Shown: positions 1 through 9,262 of the stretch, piece after piece | Layout of the letters: each line of letters begins with the position of its first letter | Numbering within the stretch: position 1 is the stretch's first letter | DNA from: Paenibacillus xylanilyticus | GTDB taxonomy: Bacteria; Bacillota; Bacilli; Paenibacillales; Paenibacillaceae | Reading direction: 5' to 3' | Length of the DNA: 64,000 nucleotides | Assembly: GCF_013359935.1 (NCBI RefSeq) | Contig: NZ_JABMCB010000178.1 | Coordinates: forward strand, 1 to 64,000 | Translations under genes and position numbers: made by a program | The notes under the pieces: model-generated | Seen by the model: only the letters and a program-made list of their open reading frames with translations | Told to the model about the DNA's origin: nothing | Database searches by the model: none

Positions 1-252
1 GATCCCGGAGCGCCCCTCGCCCCTCGTTGCTTTTGACTTGCCCTATTTACCTAGAGTCAGGCCCAGATCATGAGGGCATGACTCCCTTTCCACCCTCTAT
101 GCGAGGTGGGAGCGGAGGGATCATGTTGCACTGGAGAAGCGGAGCGCTCGCCTTTGATACCCGGTGGCTTCCTCTACTTCAATTATTCAGGCCACCGGGG
201 AGCAACAGCGATCGGAAGTGCACATGATCCCGGAGCGACCCGCCCCTCGCAC
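1..252. repeat. Non-coding edge with dispersed repeat element
   Basis: No convincing gene is visible between the window edge and the end of the permease gene. GATCCCGGAGCG occurs at 1-12 and again at 226-237, each followed by a CCCCTCG-rich tail. Between them CTGGAGAAGCGGAGCG (131-146) starts a module with a GC hairpin (CCCGGTGGC near 169, GCCACCGGG near 210) that ends in TCGGAAG and the second GATCCCGGAGCG. A related module lies at 47989-48072. Short ORFs on both strands look like chance readings. Confidence 0.55.
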
Positions 253-1089
253 CTATCCTTTAACGGAGCCAGCCGTAATCCCCTGAATGATGTACTTCTG
301 CATTAGCAGGAAAAAGATAATGATTGGCATGATGCCCAGCACGAGAGCAGGCAGTGCCAAATCCCATTGCTTCGTATATTGACCGAATAGCGCAAAGGTC
401 GCAATCGGGATCGTACGCAAGTTTGAGCTTTGCAAAATCAGGGATGGCAGCAGGTAGTCATTCCAGATCCAGAGCGTGTTCAGGATAATGACCGTAACAT
501 ACATCGGCTTCATGAGCGGGAATACAATCCGGAAGAACACTCCGTAAACGGAACTGCCATCCACTCGTGCCGCTTCCTCGATCTCAACCGGGACCGATTT
601 AACGAACCCGTGGAACAGGAACACCGACATGGGTGCACCAAATCCGAGATAACAGATGATTAGTCCGCCCAGACTGTCGATCAGGCCAAGATTACTGGTT
701 ACCGTAACGAGCGGAATCATGATAGACTGGAACGGAATCACCATCGCGGCAATGAACATGCCGAACAAAATCCGGTTGAAGCGGGTATCACTGCGAACCA
801 TCCGGTAGGCAGCCATGGAGCTGATCAACACGAGCAGCAAGTTGCTGACCACCGTGACGATAAGCGAGTTCATCAGTGCCGAAGGGAATTTTATTTTCTC
901 CCAGGCGTTTGCATAGTTGCCCCACTGAAACACTTCCGGCCAGGCAGCCGAGTTCGTAAGCAGGTCACCAAACGTTTTGACCGAATTGACAAACAGGAAG
1001 TAGAACGGAACCAGGAACAGGAGTCCAATCAGCACCATAATAATCTCGGTTATGATCGTACTGAAGCGGTAGTTTTTTGTCGTTTCCAT
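253..1089 (-). CDS. Carbohydrate ABC transporter permease, MalG/AraQ type
   Basis: 278-residue inner permease of a CUT1-type sugar importer. About six membrane segments are visible, the first at residues 15-35. The EAA loop that contacts the ATPase is at about residues 170-190 (EIEEAARVDGSSVYGVFFRI, matching EAAxxDGA-like). The family moves mono- or oligosaccharides delivered by a lipoprotein. Its ATG directly follows the stop of the partner permease, and an AAGGAGG site lies inside that gene's end, so the two are translationally linked. No binding protein or ATPase is in the window. In Paenibacillus the shared ATPase MsmX usually lies elsewhere. The divergent YesM/YesN pair is the likely controller. 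Substrate unknown. Confidence 0.9.
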   Translation of the reverse strand: METTKNYRFSTIITEIIMVLIGLLFLVPFYFLFVNSVKTFGDLLTNSAAWPEVFQWGNYANAWEKIKFPSALMNSLIVTVVSNLLLVLISSMAAYRMVRSDTRFNRILFGMFIAAMVIPFQSIMIPLVTVTSNLGLIDSLGGLIICYLGFGAPMSVFLFHGFVKSVPVEIEEAARVDGSSVYGVFFRIVFPLMKPMYVTVIILNTLWIWNDYLLPSLILQSSNLRTIPIATFALFGQYTKQWDLALPALVLGIMPIIIFFLLMQKYIIQGITAGSVKG

Positions 1090-1971
1090 CTATGCCTCTA
1101 CCTCCTTGCTCTTCGTCAGACGTACCTGGATCATCGTAATGATCGCAACAATCACGAAGAAAATGAGTGCTTTCGCCGTACCAATACCGTAGCGGTTATT
1201 CACAAATGCCTCGTTGTAAATGTTGAGTGCTACGGACTCCGTCGATCCAAACGGCCCACCTTTGGTCAGGGACAGATTGAGATCGAACATTTTGAATGAC
1301 CAGGAGATCGCCAGGAAGAGGCAGATCGTTACCCCCGGCATAATGAGCGGTAGAATGATGCTCCGCAGTACCTGCCAGCGGCTTGCTCCATCAATCTCAG
1401 CGGCTTCCAGCAGATCCGGTGATACATTGGTCAAGGAAGAGATGTAGATTACCATCAGATATCCTGCCGTCTGCCAGACAAATACAATCACGATTCCCCA
1501 GAAGGCGGTCGGTTCGTCTCCCAGCCAAGGGAGGTTGAAGAAGGACCACCCGGTTACATCGCCAACTGCTGAAAACCCTTTCACAAATATGAACTGCCAG
1601 ATAAAGCCGAGCAACAGTCCACCGATCACGTTAGGCATAAAAAAGATCGTGCGCAGAATGTTTCTCGTCTTAAGCGGTTTGGTCAGAAAGTACGCCAGGA
1701 AAAAACCAATGACATTGGTTAATACCACACCAACCACCGTGAAACGTACCGTGAACCAAAACGCCGTTTGGAACTTGGGATCATTCGCAAAAATATGCAG
1801 GAAGTTGTCGAACCCTACCCAATTAATATTCTCCGACACCCCGTTCCAGTCTGTAAAGGAGTAATACATTCCCAGCAGGAAAGGGACCACGATGATGAGA
1901 ATAAAAAACACGATGGAGGGACCCACGAACACGAGCTGCTGTAACAGCTGTGAAGATTTGCGATGCTTCAT
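1090..1971 (-). CDS. Carbohydrate ABC transporter permease, MalF/UgpA type
   Basis: 293-residue permease beginning MKHRKSSQLLQQL, the partner of the downstream MalG-type gene. The frame is open to 2121, but the start at 1971 is preferred because AAGGGGAG sits just upstream and the extra N-terminus is not membrane-like. Membrane segment 1 is at about residues 15-37 (FVGPSIVFFILIIVVPFLLG), and the EAA loop LLEAAEIDGASRWQVLRSI is at about 190-210. The periplasmic loop after the first helix (YYSFTDWNG) is typical of sugar permeases of this class. It is first in a minus-strand operon. The 143 bp to the divergent kinase gene hold both promoters. Confidence 0.9.
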   Translation of the reverse strand: MKHRKSSQLLQQLVFVGPSIVFFILIIVVPFLLGMYYSFTDWNGVSENINWVGFDNFLHIFANDPKFQTAFWFTVRFTVVGVVLTNVIGFFLAYFLTKPLKTRNILRTIFFMPNVIGGLLLGFIWQFIFVKGFSAVGDVTGWSFFNLPWLGDEPTAFWGIVIVFVWQTAGYLMVIYISSLTNVSPDLLEAAEIDGASRWQVLRSIILPLIMPGVTICLFLAISWSFKMFDLNLSLTKGGPFGSTESVALNIYNEAFVNNRYGIGTAKALIFFVIVAIITMIQVRLTKSKEVEA

Positions 1972-2114
1972 ATCGTTCTCCCCTTCTATAGATGGATGGA
2001 ATTGGTCTCTTTTTCTATTAAACCCCAATCTTGCCCTGGGAAACACCGACCCTTGTGAACAGTTGGGTGTAAAATATTGTCCTTTCTTAACCTGCAACCA
2101 GAAGGGGTGTCCTG

Positions 2115-3950
2115 ATGTCAAAATACTACAGCATACGCACCAAGTTAATCGCTTTTATGCTCATTGCAACCACACTTCCACTGCTGGCCTCCATCAGCAT
2201 GACGTTCATTCAGACCAAAACAGCCCTGCGCGAACAGGCCGTTGCCGAGAACAAACGCCTCATCTACCAGGCATCCACCAATCTCAACAACTATGTGGAT
2301 AATGTGGCACGTGCTTCGCTGGCGGTATACAGTGACCCCAACTTTTTGCGCAACTTGGCGAAAATCCCTGGGGATTACCGCGCGGTGGCCGAGGTGTATA
2401 CAACGCTGCAGACCATCCGCTCAGCTGTACCGGATGTGTTCCAGCTATACTTGCACTCGTTCGCAGCCAACCAATCCACGCTGATTATGAGCCCTTTTCC
2501 GAAGCGCGAGGAACGCAAACAGGCTTATTCCGACTCCCTTCATGGAAAAACAGGCGGTGAAAGCCCGGATATATGGGTTGAATCAGCACATATGAGTCAC
2601 ACTTATGGATTCAAGGCTGCTTCCGCTGATGACCCTGCAAGAACAGTAATCACCTTGCATCGTGTAATCAAGGATGTTCCATCCACCGAGCGTCTGGGTG
2701 TGCTCGCCATTGACCTCAACATGGATTCAATTGCAGCGATCTGCAGCAGACTGTACGATCCGGAGAAGGAACAAATCTATGTCGTGGATGGTCAGAACCA
2801 GATCATATACCAGGGACATTCTGAAATCAGTGGAACAGACCAATTACGACAGGAAGCAACCGCCAAGCTAAACATAGCCCGCACTGGTGCCGGTACAGGT
2901 ACGCGTCCAACCGCTGCAGGAGATTTTGAACAGGAGCATTCCATGTATGTTTACCAGCAGATGGGCAGTACTTTTGCCGATTGGACCATTGTTAAACAGA
3001 TTCCGAATGAAACGCTCTATGCCAGGGCTACCACCCTGACATGGAATAACGCCATGATTGCCATCGCTGCTCTGCTGCTCGTGATCGTGGCCACCCTGTT
3101 CATCTCGATCCGCATCACCGGGCCACTCAAGCAATTAATGAGATATATGAATCAGATTCAGGCGGGTCGTCTGCATGTGGATATTCGGCTAACGAGCCGG
3201 GATGAGATCGGTGTACTTGCCCGTCATTTCCGGGATATGATGGATACGGTAAACAATCTGATTTTAAGGGAATACCGACTGGAAATTGCGAATAAAACCA
3301 ATCAGCTTAAGGCGCTGCAGGCACAGATCCATCCACATTTTCTGTACAATACGCTGCAATCCATAGGCACACTCGCCCTTCAGCATCAAGGGCAGCGAGT
3401 GTATGTGCTCCTCTCTTCCCTGTCCAAAATGCTGCGTTACAGCATGCGGGATCAAACCTGTGTAACCTTGCGGGAGGAAGCCGAGCATGCACGGCTGTAT
3501 CTGGAACTTCAACAGGAGCGGTTTGGTGACCGCCTTGAAGTACAGCTGGATTTTGCGGACGATACGTTACGTACTGAAATGCCGAGGATGACCCTGCAGC
3601 CATTAATTGAGAACTACTTCAAACATGGGGCGGACGTTCAGCCTGGTAAAGGTTACATTCGTATAAGCAGCCGCAAAACATCAGATCACTGGGTTGAAAT
3701 TCAGCTTGAGAATAACGGCCCGCCCATTCCGGAGGATAAACTATCCGAAATTCAGGGATGGCTGAGCATGGTTCATACCTCTTCCGGTTTTCCTACTCAT
3801 GATCCGGTCGAATCAGAGTCCATCGGCCTTCGGAATGTGATGCGCAGGCTTCAACTGAACTCGCCACCGGATCATATGGCTATCCTGGAGATCCGCAATT
3901 TGGAGACGAGTGGTGTCATCATCAAGCTTAAAATTTACGCGGGGGAGTGA
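2115..3950 (+). CDS. Sensor histidine kinase, YesM family
   Basis: 611-residue membrane kinase. TM1 is at residues 11-33, then an extracellular cache-like sensor of about 275 residues, TM2 at about 312-333, HAMP at about 334-388, and a His_kinase (LytS/YesM) domain with the phospho-acceptor motif QIHPHFLYNTLQSIG near residue 405. The ATPase domain has the N box LIENYFKHG near 500. SD AAGGGG precedes the ATG. The gene overlaps or abuts the next regulator gene (stop 3950, next ATG 3956) and is divergent from the sugar permease operon. It very likely senses a saccharide or its binding protein and phosphorylates the adjacent regulator. The ligand cannot be told from the sequence. Confidence 0.93.
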   Translation: MSKYYSIRTKLIAFMLIATTLPLLASISMTFIQTKTALREQAVAENKRLIYQASTNLNNYVDNVARASLAVYSDPNFLRNLAKIPGDYRAVAEVYTTLQTIRSAVPDVFQLYLHSFAANQSTLIMSPFPKREERKQAYSDSLHGKTGGESPDIWVESAHMSHTYGFKAASADDPARTVITLHRVIKDVPSTERLGVLAIDLNMDSIAAICSRLYDPEKEQIYVVDGQNQIIYQGHSEISGTDQLRQEATAKLNIARTGAGTGTRPTAAGDFEQEHSMYVYQQMGSTFADWTIVKQIPNETLYARATTLTWNNAMIAIAALLLVIVATLFISIRITGPLKQLMRYMNQIQAGRLHVDIRLTSRDEIGVLARHFRDMMDTVNNLILREYRLEIANKTNQLKALQAQIHPHFLYNTLQSIGTLALQHQGQRVYVLLSSLSKMLRYSMRDQTCVTLREEAEHARLYLELQQERFGDRLEVQLDFADDTLRTEMPRMTLQPLIENYFKHGADVQPGKGYIRISSRKTSDHWVEIQLENNGPPIPEDKLSEIQGWLSMVHTSSGFPTHDPVESESIGLRNVMRRLQLNSPPDHMAILEIRNLETSGVIIKLKIYAGE

Positions 3951-3955
3951 ACAAC

Positions 3956-5587
3956 ATGAAAGCACTTATAGTCGATGATGAAAAGCACGTCCGCGATGCC
4001 ATCCGCCTGCTTGGGCACTGGGATAAACTAGGGATTGATACCCTTCTTGAAGCAGCAGACGGTCATGAAGCCGCCACAGCAATCTCTTACCATCAACCGG
4101 AAATTGTCCTCAGTGATATGCGCATGCCTGGTCAGGATGGCATGGCCCTGCTGGAATGGATATCGGTTCATGCTCCGCATAGCAAGGTACTGGTGATCAG
4201 CGGATACGATGATTTTGAGCTTGTCAGGCATGCCATTCGATACGGGGGCATGGATTATCTGCTCAAGCCAGTGGAAGCGGATGAACTGAATGCTTCCTTG
4301 TCCAAGGCGGTGAACGCCTGGCAGGAAGAAGAATCCGTCCGTTTGCAGGCAACACGCCAGTCCATTGTGGTCAACCGCATGCGCCCCCATTATCACGACA
4401 GGCTGCTTACAGAGCTTGTGGTTGGACGTGGCAATAGCCATGCCCAGATTCAGCGGCTGCGGGATGAGCTGAATCTTCCTTTAAAGGCTGGAAGATGCAA
4501 TATTGCAGTCACCAGCCTGTCTCATTTGGATGCGGATTGTCTGGCAAAATACCGCAGTCATCCTGATCTGCTTGTATTCTCTGTACTGAATATCTGTGCC
4601 GAGATGTTATCCACACCTGAAGAAGGCGTGGCCTTCCGCCATTTGGATCAGACCGATGAAGTGGTACTGCTGCATTGGGGAAATTGTTCCGCTCTTCAGC
4701 CCCTGCTGGAAAAGGTAAACGATGGATTACAGCAAACCATTCAGCGCCGTCTTCATTTTGGCATCTCTGCCTGTGAAACGTATCCCTCGGGAATCGCAGC
4801 TGCCTATCAGGAGGCAAGCCTCCGGTTATGGCGGCGCAATGTTCTCCAGAACGCTCCAAGATTCCATGATTCATTGGAAACGTTGTCCGGGAACAAGGGC
4901 ATGCGTTTAACCACTTTTGAAGAACCCATGCGGCTCGCTGCGATGAGCGGGCGTGTCTCCAGTGTAGCCGCTGCTGTAGCAGAATGGATCGATCCCATCA
5001 CGCAGCTTCAGGTCGTCACTGCGGAACAGGTTCATCAGTGGATGGAAGAAATGGAATGGATGCTTGGGCGCTGGCTTGATGATGCAGCCGACTCTCCGCC
5101 AGCGAATGAAGAAGAGGTAGCGGAGGAACATTCCTTCCCGTTTGCCGAGCTGCCATTTGACTCCGAAGGACTGTTGTCCTTGTCTCTCCTTCGGTCGTTG
5201 CTGGAACAGCGTTTACTCGCAGCCGGGAAAGCTCTCACATTCACTCCTCACGCCAGCCCTGATCCGATGACTGACATCGCACGTTATACGGATGCCCATT
5301 ATCAGGAGGATCTGTCCCTGCAGCAGATCGCTGCACGCTTTTATCTCAGTCGTGAATATATATCACGTAAATTTAAACAGCAATTCGGGTTGAACTGGTC
5401 GGAATATCTGGGAAAACTGCGAATTAACAATGCCAAACTGCTCCTGCAGAACCCTTCACTGCGAATCGTCAAAATCTCGGAGATGGTCGGATACCAGGAT
5501 GAGAAATATTTCAGTAAGGTGTTTAAAAAGATGGAAGGCATAACACCCGGTGAATACCGTAAATCGTTAACGGAGGCGAATTCCTAG
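3956..5587 (+). CDS. Response regulator with AraC-type DNA-binding domain, YesN family
   Basis: 543 residues from ATG 3956. A GTG at 3947 would also be in frame, but the SD GGGGGAG at 3941-3947 fits the ATG. The receiver domain is at residues 1-120, with acidic VDDE at the start, phospho-acceptor Asp in LSDMRMPG at about 54, and Lys in YLLKPVE at about 105. The middle of about 300 residues is poorly conserved. A C-terminal AraC helix-turn-helix pair lies at about 440-540 (LSREYISRKFKQ and VGYQDEKYFSKVFKK). It is the cognate partner of the kinase directly upstream and is expected to activate the divergent sugar ABC operon. Confidence 0.93.
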   Translation: MKALIVDDEKHVRDAIRLLGHWDKLGIDTLLEAADGHEAATAISYHQPEIVLSDMRMPGQDGMALLEWISVHAPHSKVLVISGYDDFELVRHAIRYGGMDYLLKPVEADELNASLSKAVNAWQEEESVRLQATRQSIVVNRMRPHYHDRLLTELVVGRGNSHAQIQRLRDELNLPLKAGRCNIAVTSLSHLDADCLAKYRSHPDLLVFSVLNICAEMLSTPEEGVAFRHLDQTDEVVLLHWGNCSALQPLLEKVNDGLQQTIQRRLHFGISACETYPSGIAAAYQEASLRLWRRNVLQNAPRFHDSLETLSGNKGMRLTTFEEPMRLAAMSGRVSSVAAAVAEWIDPITQLQVVTAEQVHQWMEEMEWMLGRWLDDAADSPPANEEEVAEEHSFPFAELPFDSEGLLSLSLLRSLLEQRLLAAGKALTFTPHASPDPMTDIARYTDAHYQEDLSLQQIAARFYLSREYISRKFKQQFGLNWSEYLGKLRINNAKLLLQNPSLRIVKISEMVGYQDEKYFSKVFKKMEGITPGEYRKSLTEANS

Positions 5588-5591
5588 CAAA

Positions 5592-6062
5592 ATGAAAAGG
5601 GTTATTCTGATTACAGGCATGTCGGGCACAGGGAAATCAACGGCTCTGACTGAACTGGCCCGGAAAGGGCATCGTGTGGTGGATACCGATTACGGGGAAT
5701 GGAGTGAAAACTTAGATGGCACCGGTTGGTTATGGAATGAAGATCGGATCATGGCACTTCTTATGGGCCATAACGAAGGGACGCTATTCCTTTCCGGCAC
5801 CGTATCCAACCAAGGAAAGTTTTATTCCATGTTTGATGCAATTGTCTTATTAAGTGCACCACTTGACGTTATTTTGGAACGAGTCTCTTCCCGTCACAAC
5901 AATCCTTACGGAAAGACTCAGGCTGAACGGGAAGAGATTATTCATTATGTGCATACGGTAGAGCCGCTGCTGCGTGCCGGATCGACGTTTGAGATCGACA
6001 CGCGCAAATCCATCGAGGAAGTGACCCGCGAACTTGAACAGATAGCTACCTCTCCATATTAA
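5592..6062 (+). CDS. Small P-loop nucleotide kinase-like ATPase
   Basis: 156-residue protein with an N-terminal Walker A (GMSGTGKST, residues 9-17) and an adenylate/shikimate-kinase-like core. VVDTDYGEW follows the first helix where these kinases bind substrate. LFLSGTVSNQGKFY and IVLLSAPLDVILERVSSR resemble the core strand and LID region. It starts 4 bp after the response regulator stop with no strong SD at the usual distance (GGAGG is about 17 bp upstream), so translation may be coupled. The family includes uncharacterised small-molecule or RNA-end kinases. The substrate is unknown and a link to the two-component system is not evident. Its end nearly meets the convergent transporter gene. 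Confidence 0.75.
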   Translation: MKRVILITGMSGTGKSTALTELARKGHRVVDTDYGEWSENLDGTGWLWNEDRIMALLMGHNEGTLFLSGTVSNQGKFYSMFDAIVLLSAPLDVILERVSSRHNNPYGKTQAEREEIIHYVHTVEPLLRAGSTFEIDTRKSIEEVTRELEQIATSPY

Positions 6063-6086
6063 CGGAGTATTTCCCTGAATCATATC

Positions 6087-7052
6087 TCATGTATCTCTCA
6101 TGAAGAATGATGGCACCAAACGAATGTAGATCAACTCCCCTGCCAATTCGACAATGGTTTGGGTTACGATGGCTGCGGCAGCTATTGTAGCCCATTCTCC
6201 GGGGAGCGCAAAGGCAAGCGGCAGCACAACGAGTGAATTGCGGGTTGCCGAGCTGAAGATCAGCGCTCGTCCCGCACCGATATCTAATCGGAACAGTAGT
6301 GCAACCAAGCGTGACAGGAACGGCATCACTATAAGAAAAGCTATGTAGATCGGAATAACATTCACAACAATAGCAAAATCTGTGTACACCTTGCCGATCT
6401 GTGATGCAACCACTACCACCAAAGCCAAAGCCATCATGGGAACAGGCAGCCAGGCCGTTGCATTCATTAACTGTTCTCCTCCAGCTTTTCCCCTCGACAA
6501 GACTTGTGTAAGGATTGCCAGCAGCAGCGGTATAACAATAAGAAACAGGAAAGCCTCCGCAAAGGGTCCCACCCTCATCAACTCTGCTGCTTCCTTTCCG
6601 GTCATTAACCATAGATAAACCGGCAGTAGTACCATCTGTACAACGAACAGAATTGGCGTTACAGCCAGCATGAGTTTTTCATTCCCCCGGCCAAGCTGCG
6701 TAAACACAATAACATAATCAATGCACGGGGTTAGCAACACCAGATAAACGCCGATTAGAACCGCCGGTGATTGCGGAAATAGCCATGTCAGTAACCATAC
6801 GACCACAGGCACAATGATAAAATTGGCTGTCAGTACAGCTCCAATAAATCTTACGTTGGACCAGGATTGTTTCAACTGCAAAAAAGGAATCTGAGCAAAC
6901 ATGCTGTATAGCAGAATGGCCAGCACAGGTGAAACGGTATAATGCAGCGCAGACCCCCATTCAGCGTTTCCCAGCCCGATTGCGGCACCTATAAAAAGCG
7001 TTGCGACATAAAACCATGTTTGTTGCTTCTCCATCGTTTCTCTTGTAAACAA
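6087..7052 (-). CDS. Bile acid:sodium symporter / Acr3-like transporter family protein
   Basis: 321-residue membrane protein with about ten hydrophobic segments, typical of the BASS/arsenite-permease superfamily. Motifs such as VYLVLLTPCIDYVIVFTQLGRG (discontinuous helix with a cysteine) and SSATRNSLVVLPLAFALP resemble Acr3-type carriers, where a Cys in the fourth helix is functionally important. Annotation as an arsenic-resistance-like protein is common for this group, but no arsR or arsC is nearby, so arsenite export is not established. Translation seems to start at TTG 7052: AAGGAGG sits 7 bp upstream, while the in-frame ATG at 7034 is too far from it. Single gene, convergent with the kinase gene. 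Confidence 0.78.
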   Translation of the reverse strand: MFTRETMEKQQTWFYVATLFIGAAIGLGNAEWGSALHYTVSPVLAILLYSMFAQIPFLQLKQSWSNVRFIGAVLTANFIIVPVVVWLLTWLFPQSPAVLIGVYLVLLTPCIDYVIVFTQLGRGNEKLMLAVTPILFVVQMVLLPVYLWLMTGKEAAELMRVGPFAEAFLFLIVIPLLLAILTQVLSRGKAGGEQLMNATAWLPVPMMALALVVVVASQIGKVYTDFAIVVNVIPIYIAFLIVMPFLSRLVALLFRLDIGAGRALIFSSATRNSLVVLPLAFALPGEWATIAAAAIVTQTIVELAGELIYIRLVPSFFMRDT

Positions 7053-7256
7053 TCCTCATCCTCCTTATGGGGTATATTCCTCTTTCCTTCAGCGTACATT
7101 GGACTGAATGTGAATCCGGTAGCGGAAAGCGCAGAAACATACAACGGATCCTGTGAATTTTTTGCGGTCCCTTATTAGAATGTGGAAGAACTGGGTATAT
7201 TCATTGTAGACTGACCCGTGGTTCATTCATTTCTCGTAAACCAAGGAGGATGTACA

Positions 7257-8015
7257 ATGTCTCGTAACAATCCGTACAAATGGTTAAACGCGATTGGCTT
7301 TATCGCTGTGATCGTGGTGAACTACCTGTCGAATTCGCTTCCGATCGGCGGAAGAACCAACAAGGAAGTTTCCGATATGTATCCGGTGCTGCTTACACCC
7401 TCAGGGTACGCTTTCTCAATCTGGGGATTAATCTATCTGCTGCTTGCAGGCTTTGTGGTCTATCAGTTTCTTCCGTCATCGTGGAAAAGGGATTCCATCA
7501 CCCGGCTCGGTTACTGGTTTCTTGCAAGCTGCGCCTTTAACGTAGCATGGATATTCGCTTTTCAGAACCTCCAGATCGGTCTCGCCCTGCTTATCATTGT
7601 ATTGCTTCTGTTGTCCCTCATTATGCTGTATCTCAAAACACGGGCCATCACCCTCCCGACTACAGCAGAGATTTGGCTGGTTAAGCTGCCGTTTAGCATC
7701 TATCTGGGCTGGGTCAGTGTGGCAACCATTATTAATGCGGCTGTTCTATTATACAAAATCGGGTGGGATGGTTTTGGTATCAGCGAACCGGCCTGGACCG
7801 TGATCATGCTAATTGTAGGTCTTGTGCTGGCGGTATTGGTCAGTTTCCCTTATCGGGACAGCATCTACCCACTTGTGTTTACGTGGGCATACATCGCTAT
7901 CGCACTTAAGCAGAAGGATGTTTCCTCCGTCTATTATACGGCGATTATCATTGCGATTGTACTGGCGATCTATGCTGTATGGCTCTTCTTTGCCCGCAAT
8001 CAGGACCGGGATTAA
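7257..8015 (+). CDS. Tryptophan-rich sensory protein, TspO/MBR-related
   Basis: 252-residue integral membrane protein starting at ATG 7257 with AAGGAGGA just upstream. An earlier in-frame ATG at 7218 lacks a site. About seven hydrophobic helices are seen. The N-terminal half carries the TspO-like motif around TPSGYAFSIWGLIYLLLAGF (residues 46-65), and AFNVAWIFAFQNL follows. Classical TspO has five helices and about 160 residues. This longer form is common in Bacillota. TspO proteins bind porphyrins and cholesterol-like ligands, but for the long form no role is established. It ends just before a bidirectional terminator shared with the convergent ridA-like gene. Confidence 0.8.
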   Translation: MSRNNPYKWLNAIGFIAVIVVNYLSNSLPIGGRTNKEVSDMYPVLLTPSGYAFSIWGLIYLLLAGFVVYQFLPSSWKRDSITRLGYWFLASCAFNVAWIFAFQNLQIGLALLIIVLLLLSLIMLYLKTRAITLPTTAEIWLVKLPFSIYLGWVSVATIINAAVLLYKIGWDGFGISEPAWTVIMLIVGLVLAVLVSFPYRDSIYPLVFTWAYIAIALKQKDVSSVYYTAIIIAIVLAIYAVWLFFARNQDRD

Positions 8016-8044
8016 CTCGAAACATACTCTCGCTAACATAAGAA

Positions 8045-8083
8045 AAAAGCCGATCCCTGTCGTATGACTTGGAATCGGCTTTT
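8045..8083. terminator. Bidirectional terminator between convergent genes
   Basis: Inverted repeat AAAAGCCGAT (8045-8054) and ATCGGCTTTT (8074-8083), with T-rich flanks on either strand. It serves the TspO-like gene and the ridA-like gene. Confidence 0.85.
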
Positions 8084-8107
8084 ATGTATTTTACCCCTTA
8101 AAGAATT

Positions 8108-8482
8108 CTACTTCAGGGCAATAACTTCGATCTCCACGAGTGCATCCTTCGGCAGACGAGCCACTTCAACCGCACTGCGTGCCGGATAAGGCTGTTCGAA
8201 AAATGTGCTGTACACTTCATTCACAGGCACAAAGTCGTTCATGTCTTTCAGGAAAACCGTCGTTTTTACGACTTTATCCATACTGGTGCCTGCTGCTTCC
8301 AGAATCGCTTTTACGTTACTTAAAGACAAACGAGTCTGTTCCTGTACATCTGCACCGAACTCTCCCGTTTGGGGATTCAGGCCAAGCTGACCGGACGTGT
8401 AGATGAAATCGCCTGCAGCAACAGCCTGGCTATATGGACCTATAGCGCCTGGAGCCTGGTCTGTAGAGATTGGTTTTTTCAT
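8108..8482 (-). CDS. RidA family enamine/imine deaminase
   Basis: 124 residues from ATG 8482, preferred because AAGGAG lies 9 bp upstream. An in-frame ATG at 8500 has no such site. The family signature is complete: APGAIGPYSQAV near the N-terminus, YTSGQLG, and the C-terminal PARSAVEVARLPKDALVEIE with the arginine that binds the substrate carboxylate. RidA hydrolyses reactive 2-aminoacrylate and related imines formed by PLP enzymes, protecting cytosolic enzymes. Monocistronic by appearance, ending at the bidirectional terminator. Confidence 0.93.
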   Translation of the reverse strand: MKKPISTDQAPGAIGPYSQAVAAGDFIYTSGQLGLNPQTGEFGADVQEQTRLSLSNVKAILEAAGTSMDKVVKTTVFLKDMNDFVPVNEVYSTFFEQPYPARSAVEVARLPKDALVEIEVIALK

Positions 8483-8554
8483 GGGCTGGTTCTCCTTCAT
8501 GTTCTCAAGTTTTGAAGCCTATTATACCATGACCCCCTACTGGCAAGAAACTGT

Positions 8555-9235
8555 TCAAGAATCCTCCGTGCCAAGGACATGAATCACTTCATTGGAGTAA
8601 ACATGGTTACCTTTGGTTCTTACAAGTGCCATGTTAATCATTGCACGTGCGATGGTTGAAGCATGGATGGCACGATACTTGGCAGCTCTGCCCCTCATCC
8701 ATCGATCCAGGAACTTCATGAGGTGAGCGGCAAGCTGTTCTCCAATACGTGTCTCGCTGCGGTCACCAAGAATCAGGGAAGGCCTAAAGATATGCAAAGA
8801 ACGAAAACCAATCGAGGATAGAGCTTCCTCCAACTCCCCTTTGGTTCGACTATAGAACACTCGCGAGCTCGCACTTGCACCCATGGAGGAAATGACGAGC
8901 ATTTGAGTTGCCCCCTGATGAATCGCAAGTTTTGCTGCCTCTACAGGATAGTGATAATCGACTTTGCGGAAATTTTCCTGACTGCCTGCCTTTTTGATCG
9001 TTGTCCCCAAACAGCAGTACAAGTCATCCATCCCCCTAAACAAATCTTTGGCATCCTCCAGTCGGTCCCAATCCACAAGATGTTGTTCAAGCTTCGGATG
9101 CTCAAGCTCCAGCTGCTGCCTGACGAAAATACGAACCAATCCATATTCTGGTTGGCGCAGCAAGCTGTGAACGAGTATGCTGCCAACCAGCCCAGTGGCC
9201 CCGATCACGATGGCTTTTCGTTCGAGAATTCCCAT
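8555..9235 (-). CDS. NAD(P)-binding oxidoreductase, HTATIP2-like
   Basis: 226 residues from ATG 9235, with GGAGGG 6 bp upstream. ATG 9241 is also in frame but sits directly on the SD. The Rossmann motif GATGLVGSILV is at about residues 10-20, and CLGTTIKKAGSQENFRKVDYHYPVEAA is characteristic of the HTATIP2/TIP30-like atypical SDR group. SSMGAS and YSRTKGELE carry the Ser and YxxxK-type residues. The reaction is unknown. It lies 27 bp downstream of the MFS gene, so they are probably one operon. Confidence 0.82.
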   Translation of the reverse strand: MGILERKAIVIGATGLVGSILVHSLLRQPEYGLVRIFVRQQLELEHPKLEQHLVDWDRLEDAKDLFRGMDDLYCCLGTTIKKAGSQENFRKVDYHYPVEAAKLAIHQGATQMLVISSMGASASSRVFYSRTKGELEEALSSIGFRSLHIFRPSLILGDRSETRIGEQLAAHLMKFLDRWMRGRAAKYRAIHASTIARAMINMALVRTKGNHVYSNEVIHVLGTEDS

Positions 9236-9262
9236 ACTCATCCCTCCATTTCACTTCTCCCA

